Assembly (NCBI GenBank): GCA_022360235.1
Contig: JAKSDE010000024.1
Location: forward strand, 1 to 10,610
Origin: Cytophagales bacterium
GTDB taxonomy: Bacteria; Bacteroidota; Bacteroidia; Cytophagales; Amoebophilaceae
DNA length: 10,610 nucleotides
Reading direction: 5' to 3'
Below, one piece after another: positions 6,367 through 10,610 of this stretch. The translations under genes and the position numbers were made by a program. The notes below the pieces were generated by a model. The model was not told the origin of the DNA. It did no database searches and saw only the letters and a program-made list of their open reading frames with translations. Numbering within the stretch: position 1 is the stretch's first letter; each line of letters opens with the position of its first letter.

Positions 6367-7467
6367 ATGAAAATGCGAGTAGTAAAGCTATGCTTAGGGC
6401 TCCTCGTAGTGCTAGGATGTTCAAGAAAGCAGGTAGACCTCTGTTCAGAGAGGGCGTTGGAAGTAAGCGCAAGGCAAGATGACCTTGTTCATTCCGTAGA
6501 GATCGGTGATGTTGAACGTACAAAGAAGCTACTGGCTAAGGATGATTGGAAGAAGGTGAATGAAAAGCTGAATGGCTATGGGCATACTCCTTTACACCTA
6601 GCATCTGCCAGGGGAAAGAGAGAAGTAGTAGCCCTATTAGTAGCCCTTCTGAGAGAACAGGGGGCCGGTATTGATTCATTAGATAAATGTGAAAAGACGC
6701 CCCTGCACCTGGCCTGTGAAAATGGTCATGCAGCGGTAGTAGGTTTCCTTCTAGCCCAAGGAGCAGATAAAGAGGCCCAAGATGCGTATCAGGCTAGGGG
6801 GTTGCACTTAGCCTCTATGAATGGTCACAAAGCGGTAGTCGATACGCTTATAGAAAAAAGTGTAGCAGTAAACGCAAAGGATGGGGGTGATCGCACTGCC
6901 CTGCATTGGGCAGCGGGTAAAGAGGTAGTAGAGTGCCTGGTGGCTCATGGAGCAGCGATAGAAGCAAAAGACGAAGATGATAAGACTCCATTGCATGTGG
7001 CAGCAGAGCATGGTGACGCAGCGGTAGTGGTCTCGCTTCTAGAACAAGGAGCAGAGAAGGAGGCACAAGGTGACTATGAGGCTACCGCCTTGCATTTAGC
7101 TGCTGGGAGGGGTCATATCAGGGTAGTAGAGGAACTTCTTCAAAAGGGAGCAAACATAGAGGCGCAAGATGAGGATGATGCACTACCCTTGCACTGGGCA
7201 GCAAGGCAGGGTCACAGGGAGGTAGTAGCATGCCTTGTAGACACGCTAGGAGCAAGAGATAAGCAAACAGAAATAAATAAACAAGATAAGGATGGTAGTA
7301 CTGCTCTGCACTTGGCGGTGAAGGGGAATCATCCAGGAGTAGTAGAAGTACTTGTTGAGATGGGTGCAGATGTAAATGTAGCAGATAATAAGGATTATAC
7401 TCCGTTGTACTGGGCAAAAAATATGGGTTATAAAGAGATAGAAGAGACCTTAGCAAGAGGAAAATAA
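6367..7467 (+). CDS. Ankyrin-repeat lipoprotein 4, C-terminally shortened
   Basis: A 366-residue protein from the ATG at 6367 (MKMRVVKLCLGLLVVLGC, lipobox VLGC, Cys18). The ATG at 6355 adds only MCNY and is equally possible. SRKQ follows the cysteine, then the family leader region and about nine ankyrin repeats between residues 72 and 360. One unit (176-198) is shortened, with ALHWAAGKEVV lacking the inter-helix turn. The stop at 7465-7467 cuts the last repeat just after TLARGK, and the protein lacks the C-terminal cap seen in genes 2 and 3. The following 321 bp still encode two ankyrin-type units and such a cap once two frameshifts are repaired, and 7468 is in frame with this gene. I infer that gene 4 was once longer and has been truncated. 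The shortened product may still fold, since ankyrin stacks tolerate loss of end units. Confidence 0.83.
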   Translation: MKMRVVKLCLGLLVVLGCSRKQVDLCSERALEVSARQDDLVHSVEIGDVERTKKLLAKDDWKKVNEKLNGYGHTPLHLASARGKREVVALLVALLREQGAGIDSLDKCEKTPLHLACENGHAAVVGFLLAQGADKEAQDAYQARGLHLASMNGHKAVVDTLIEKSVAVNAKDGGDRTALHWAAGKEVVECLVAHGAAIEAKDEDDKTPLHVAAEHGDAAVVVSLLEQGAEKEAQGDYEATALHLAAGRGHIRVVEELLQKGANIEAQDEDDALPLHWAARQGHREVVACLVDTLGARDKQTEINKQDKDGSTALHLAVKGNHPGVVEVLVEMGADVNVADNKDYTPLYWAKNMGYKEIEETLARGK

Positions 7468-7788
7468 GTGGAGGTAAATCAAAGGATAGGTAATCGTTTG
7501 AGGGCTCCCCTCCACGTAGCCGCCGAAAAGGTCAAAGGGAGGCAGTCTCTCTGCTGCTTGCTAGGGGTGCTGATATGAAGGCAGCAGACATCGCTGAGCA
7601 AACCGCCCTGCATTGGGCAGCTAAGAAGGGTCAAAAAGCGGTAGTAGACCTGCTTCTTAACTAAAGCAGACGTAGAGGTAGATGCCCAAGATAGTGATGG
7701 TAGGACTCCTTCAGACTATGCTGAAGAAGGTGATTACACAGAGATAAAGCAACTTCCTCTCAACAAAGGAGCGCAAGAAACCATGTAA
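7468..7788 (+). pseudogene. Decayed ankyrin-repeat coding sequence, former C terminus of gene 4
   Basis: Directly after the gene 4 stop and in the same frame, the DNA reads VEVNQRIGNRLRAPLHVAAEK. One base is missing near 7530; with it restored, the text continues GQREAVSLLLARGADMKAAD, then TALHWAAKKGQKAVVDLLLN. An extra T at 7662 creates a TAA (7662-7664); skipping it gives KADVEVDAQDSDGRTPSDYA and a cap ending NKGAQETM at the stop 7786-7788. The two shifts cancel, so beginning and end lie in one frame. The final segment is homologous to the caps of genes 2 and 3. It is most simply a degraded 3' part of gene 4, or alternatively a fragment of a deleted sixth gene. Gene 5 begins 6-18 bp later. 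Confidence 0.82.
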
Positions 7789-7806
7789 CTAAAAATGTGT
7801 AAGCCT

Positions 7807-9846
7807 ATGAAAACAAAAGTATTAAAGGTATGCTTAGTGCTATTGTTAGCTGTAAGCTGTTCCAAAAGGAAGGTAGAACTCTCTGCAGAAAATCCCTTAG
7901 CAATAAGCGGCATTCGTAATGATTTTATCAACGCATTAAAAGAGGGGAAGGTTGAAACTGTCGAGCAACTACTAGCGTCAGGTAAGCGGGGGGTAAATGA
8001 AAAGATAGATAAGCAAGACAGGGAGCCCTTACACCTAGCAGCAGCGCATGGCCACACAGCGGTAGTAGCTCTGCTTCTAAAGGAAGGAGCGGATATAGAA
8101 GCAGAAGATAAGGATAAACAGACTCCCTTACATACAGCCATCATAGAGGGGCATAGGGAAGTAGTAGAAGTTCTTTTAGAGCGGCTAGCTATGTCTAAGT
8201 GGGCTATAAACGCAATAAAAGATATTCAGGGTAAAACTTTCTTGCACTATGCAGCCGAGAAAGGTCATCAAGAGATAGTGGCCTTCCTTATAGAGGAGAG
8301 GCAAGCAGACGTAGATGAGCCTGATAATGAGGATCAAACTCCGCTGCACCTAGCCGCTAGCAAGGGACATAAGGATATAGTAGCCTTGCTTTTGGATCGA
8401 GGAGCATTGAGAAACGTACAAGATGGTAAGCTTTCTACCCCCTTGCACCTAGCCTCCACCCAGGGTCATAAGGAGGTAGCAGCCTTGCTTTTGGATGGAG
8501 GAGCATCGAGAGACGTACAGGACAGTGAGGGTTACATGCCCTTTCACTTAGCAGTCAGCAAGGGGTACCGAGAAGTAGTAGCAGTTTTCGTGAAAAAAAG
8601 AGGGGTATCAGACCTCCTTAACGCACGCACTAATGCAGGTCAAGCCCCCTTGCACTTGGCAGTGAAGGAAAATCATAGAGAGGTAGTAAGATACCTTTTA
8701 GAGCAGGGGGCAGCTAAAGAGGTAAGAGATAATGCTGAAAAGACTCCTTTACACGTGGCAGCGAGCGAAGGACACAGCGCCATAGTCACCCTTCTTCTTG
8801 AGAAAGGCGCAGCTGTAGAGGTAAAAGATGCCACAGGTAGTACGCCCCTGCACGAGGCAGCGAGAAAAGGACATAAGGATATAGTAAAAGCATTAGTGGC
8901 TCATGAGGCAATGATAGAGCGGAAAAATAATGCGGGCAAGACTGCTTTAGATGTGGCCATTGAGCAGGGGGATAGTGAGGTAATAGCCTTCCTTTTTGGT
9001 CAGGTAGTATTAAAACTAAAAGAAGACGATGCTGCGAGTATAAAGAAAATAGTAGAGACAGGGAAGGTTAATGTCAATGTCCCCATAGCTGATGGGGGTC
9101 AAACTGCCCTACATAGGGTAAGTGAGCAAGGTTATAAAGCGGTAGTAAGGCTTTTCTTGGAGCACGGGGCAGCGATAGACGCAGCAGATAATGCGGGTAC
9201 GACCCCGCTGCACTCAGCAGTTAGTTGGGGTCACTGGCAAGTAGTAGCGCTTCTTTTAGAAAATGGCGCAGCAGTCGACATAGCAGACAAAAATAATAAG
9301 ACCGCCTTGCACTTAGCAGCCGAAAGGGGAGACATAGAGGTAGTCCCCCAGTTGTTGGAATGGGGCGCTGATATTAACGCAAAAGACCAGGATGATAAAA
9401 CTGCCCTGCACTTAGCCGCTGAAAGGAGAAACAAAGAGATAGTACGCCTGCTGCTCGAGGCGGGCGTAGAGATCAACGCAAGAGCCAAGTGGAATGTTTT
9501 CACCGCCCTGGACAGGGCAGCAGAGAATGGTGATCAAGAGATAGTCACCCTGCTGCTCGAGGCGGGCGCAGAGATCAACCCAGAGAATAGTCGCACCGCC
9601 CTGTACTTTGCAGTAGAGAAGGGTCAGAAAGAGGTAGTCCGTCAGCTGCTCGAGGCGGGCATAGCGATCGACCCAGAAGACCTGCACGTGGCAGCAACGT
9701 ATGGTCAGAAAGAGGTAGTCCGTCAGCTGCTCGAGGCAGGCGCAGAGATCAACGCAAAAGACTTCTATGGATTTTCCAAGCTTTTGAGTATATTTTTTGT
9801 CATATTTTTTAATTTCGTGTCATCAACCAATACTGAACAAAATTAG
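7807..9846 (+). CDS. Large ankyrin-repeat lipoprotein 5
   Basis: A 679-residue protein, the largest of the array. The ATG at 7807 gives MKTKVLKVCLVLLLAVSC (Cys18); the ATG at 7795 adds MCKP, echoing MCNY in gene 4. SKRK follows the cysteine. About nineteen ankyrin units cover residues 36-652. Residues 402-432 (LKEDDAASIKKIVETGKVNV...) do not fit the consensus and instead resemble the N-terminal leader region of the paralogues, suggesting that two ankyrin proteins were fused. The last units (residues 545-650) use repeated GC-rich codons around LLLEAG, and one unit is only 27 residues long. The end is abnormal: after KDFYGF the ankyrin pattern stops and a hydrophobic, Phe-rich tail (LLSIFFVIFF) runs to the stop in very AT-rich DNA. 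It therefore appears to have lost its original end. If translated, the tail could insert in a membrane. Confidence 0.87.
   Translation: MKTKVLKVCLVLLLAVSCSKRKVELSAENPLAISGIRNDFINALKEGKVETVEQLLASGKRGVNEKIDKQDREPLHLAAAHGHTAVVALLLKEGADIEAEDKDKQTPLHTAIIEGHREVVEVLLERLAMSKWAINAIKDIQGKTFLHYAAEKGHQEIVAFLIEERQADVDEPDNEDQTPLHLAASKGHKDIVALLLDRGALRNVQDGKLSTPLHLASTQGHKEVAALLLDGGASRDVQDSEGYMPFHLAVSKGYREVVAVFVKKRGVSDLLNARTNAGQAPLHLAVKENHREVVRYLLEQGAAKEVRDNAEKTPLHVAASEGHSAIVTLLLEKGAAVEVKDATGSTPLHEAARKGHKDIVKALVAHEAMIERKNNAGKTALDVAIEQGDSEVIAFLFGQVVLKLKEDDAASIKKIVETGKVNVNVPIADGGQTALHRVSEQGYKAVVRLFLEHGAAIDAADNAGTTPLHSAVSWGHWQVVALLLENGAAVDIADKNNKTALHLAAERGDIEVVPQLLEWGADINAKDQDDKTALHLAAERRNKEIVRLLLEAGVEINARAKWNVFTALDRAAENGDQEIVTLLLEAGAEINPENSRTALYFAVEKGQKEVVRQLLEAGIAIDPEDLHVAATYGQKEVVRQLLEAGAEINAKDFYGFSKLLSIFFVIFFNFVSSTNTEQN
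9440..9757 (+). repeat. Homogenised GC-rich tandem units at the 3' end of ankyrin gene 5
   Basis: The motif CTGCTCGAGGC recurs near 9450, 9550, 9645 and 9726, always encoding LLEAG. A block of 35 identical bases occurs at 9622-9656 and 9703-9737 with a period of 81 bp, i.e. 27 codons instead of 33, so one unit lost 18 bp without breaking the frame. Codon choice (CTG, CTC, GCG, GGC) contrasts with the AT-rich codons upstream. Confidence 0.75.
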
Positions 9847-9847
9847 A

Positions 9848-10032
9848 AAGCTATCTAAGCAGCATGAGTATTACTATGCGATCTATTCCTTGATAATAGG
9901 TTTTTCTCCTTAACTTCTATATGATGTAGCATAGTAATCACTAGGATAGCGGATTAAGTCTATTGATAAGCTTTATATGGCTTTCCAAGCTATATAATGT
10001 GCCGCTATCCTACATGCTGCTTACGTTAGCTT
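9848..10032 (+). ncRNA. Candidate structured RNA or DNA element: three-way junction
   Basis: Nested perfect inverted repeats account for most of this segment. P0: 9848-9853 with 10027-10032 (6 bp). P1: TAAGCAGCATG 9856-9866 with 10013-10023 (11 bp). P2: ATTACTATGC 9870-9879 with 9929-9938 (10 bp), capped by P2a 9881-9887 with 9895-9901. P3: TAGGATAGCGG 9942-9952 with 10002-10012 (11 bp), capped by P3a TTATATGGCTT 9973-9983 with 9987-9997 around a TCC loop. P1 and P3 are directly adjacent at 10012/10013, allowing coaxial stacking. The non-Watson-Crick pairs in P2a and P3a (9882/9900 and 9979/9991) are G-U only if the plus strand is the RNA; on the minus strand they would be A-C mismatches. It starts 2 bp after the gene 5 stop. 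I recognise no known RNA family; a palindromic mobile element remains an alternative. Confidence 0.55.
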
Positions 10033-10153
10033 ACATACTGTTTGTCAAATATTTTTTGTTCATAACACTTTGTTTTAGTTGAAAAGATCGATTTAAAACT
10101 TGCAATTTAATGCTTTGCTGTTAGTGTTGCCACTCAACTCTAAGCCCTTACAG

Positions 10154-10229
10154 GGTGTGGAAAAGTGGATAAAACTCTTGTCAGTTAGCTTTCATTTTCA
10201 TAGGGTGGTTTTATCCACTTTTCCACACC
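10154..10229. repeat. Perfect 22-bp inverted repeat made of DnaA-box-like sequences
   Basis: Arms 10154-10175 and 10208-10229 are exact reverse complements separated by 32 bp. Each arm contains two adjoining DnaA-box-like 9-mers. On the right arm TTATCCACT (10211-10219) and TTTTCCACA (10219-10227) each match TTATCCACA at 8 of 9 positions; the left arm carries their mirror images. The DNA at about 10033-10110 is AT-rich. It could be a replication-linked site, a regulator-binding site or an RNA hairpin. No replication gene lies in the window. Confidence 0.7.
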
Positions 10230-10340
10230 ATAACAACGATAATAGCCTAATGATTTATCTTTGTTTGAATCCCTTCAGAAGGGCTCCTTAACAAAACAAT
10301 TTTATTGAAATAATTCTACCCCACTAATCTAAAGGAAGCT

Positions 10341-10484
10341 ATGCCAGAAAAACCCAACAAGGCAGGTATAAAAAATATAGATAAATATATTAAGTTAGTG
10401 TCATTAGTTCTTCGGGGGGAAAGGGCCCCAGGGAGACCCCTGCGGGGGTCACCCACAGGCCCCGACTACCCGACTATGACATGA
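10341..10484 (+). CDS. Small hypothetical ORF, probably interrupted
   Basis: A 47-codon frame beginning MPEKPNKAGIKNIDKYIKLV, preceded by AAGGA (10332-10336) four bases before the ATG. A TATCTTTG at 10256-10263 matches the Bacteroidetes -7 consensus, though without a TTTG partner at the right distance. The first 24 or so residues look like normal lysine/isoleucine-rich coding for this genome. The remainder (RGERAPGRPLRGSPTGP...) is encoded by a GC-rich hairpin and looks foreign. The stop overlaps the next ORF start as ATGA (10481-10484) in another frame. I recognise no family. It may be the 5' part of a gene broken by the GC-rich insert. Confidence 0.35.
   Translation: MPEKPNKAGIKNIDKYIKLVSLVLRGERAPGRPLRGSPTGPDYPTMT
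10423..10462 (+). repeat. GC-rich hairpin within an AT-rich region
   Basis: GGGCC (10423-10427), GGG (10431-10433) and GACCCC (10435-10440) pair with GGGGTC (10445-10450), CCC (10452-10454) and GGCCC (10458-10462) around a TGCG loop, giving 14 G/C-dominated pairs with one A-A mismatch and a CCA/ACA internal loop. It is enclosed by TAGTTCTTC (10405-10413) and GAAGAACTA (10502-10510), a further 9-bp inverted repeat. Base composition differs sharply from its surroundings, suggesting an inserted palindromic repeat. Lack of a following T run argues against an ordinary terminator. Confidence 0.65.
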
Positions 10485-10597
10485 ATTATGTCATCACCAA
10501 AGAAGAACTAGATTATTTAGCTGGGGGAGTAAAAGTCTTAGAAGCGCTTACGAAGGAGCTGTGTGAAGCGGAAATTGCAAAATATGATAGAGGTTAG
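10481..10597 (+). CDS. Small hypothetical ORF, possibly the 3' part of a split gene
   Basis: A 38-residue frame (MNYVITKEELDYLAGGVKVL...) ending at TAG 10595-10597, acidic and helical in character. Its start overlaps the stop of the preceding ORF by ATGA, compatible with translational coupling. The same frame is open upstream from 10394 through the GC-rich hairpin (reading ...RPRLPDYDMNYVITK), so this may instead be the C-terminal part of one protein whose N terminus is at 10341, separated by a frameshift or by the hairpin insertion. ATGACAT (10476-10482) and ATGTCAT (10488-10494) form a 7-bp hairpin over the start codon. No family recognised. Confidence 0.3.
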   Translation: MNYVITKEELDYLAGGVKVLEALTKELCEAEIAKYDRG

Positions 10598-10610
10598 CTG
10601 GCTCTAGTCG

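Noticed and set aside
9848..10032. Integron attC site or a known housekeeping RNA (tmRNA, RNase P, 6S)
   Set aside because: No attC R-box pattern and no conserved core motifs of those RNAs were seen, and the junction architecture differs.
10100..10291. 63-codon open frame
   Set aside because: It runs straight through the perfect 22-bp inverted repeat, which dictates its sequence; no ribosome binding site or recognisable domain.

Overview
The window looks like a piece of an AT-rich genome of an intracellular Bacteroidetes symbiont of the Amoebophilaceae type ('Candidatus Amoebophilus' or Cardinium-like). This is inferred from five clustered ankyrin-repeat lipoproteins with short Bacteroidetes-style signal peptides, an Rpn/PD-(D/E)XK nuclease gene, a promoter close to the Bacteroidetes TTTG/TAnnTTTG pattern, weak Shine-Dalgarno use, and scattered decayed mobile DNA. 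No database search was possible, so the taxon is an inference.

Left part (1-2928): two minus-strand genes, rnhB (ribonuclease HII, 258-863) and an intact Rpn-family nuclease (1086-2000). They lie between two copies of a 76-bp element with inverted ends (21-96 and 2347-2422). To the right are two exact DnaA-box motifs (2486-2506) and an orphan group II intron domain V (2630-2663) with no reverse transcriptase nearby.

Centre (2857-9846): one probable transcription unit of five paralogous ankyrin-repeat lipoproteins on the plus strand, behind a Bacteroidetes-like promoter (2857-2888). The first four genes are separated by only 28-51 bp. All share a lipoprotein signal, a basic stretch after the lipid cysteine, and a related stretch of roughly 70-80 residues leading into the repeats. 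The array is evolving visibly: near-identical 99-bp repeat units, sequence shared between genes, a decayed C-terminal portion of the fourth gene (7468-7788, two compensating frameshifts), an apparent fusion inside the fifth gene, and an aberrant hydrophobic end on the fifth. The proteins are probably exported, lipid-anchored protein-binding scaffolds facing periplasm, cell surface or host; their partners cannot be read from sequence.

Right part (9848-10610): no large gene. A 185-bp segment starting just after the last ankyrin stop codon folds into a well-paired three-way junction. It is followed by a perfect 22-bp inverted repeat built of DnaA-box-like sequences, then two tiny overlapping ORFs interrupted by a GC-rich hairpin that is foreign to the surrounding base composition. 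The structured 9848-10032 element, the DnaA-like inverted repeat and the GC-rich hairpin are the best candidates for something undescribed.
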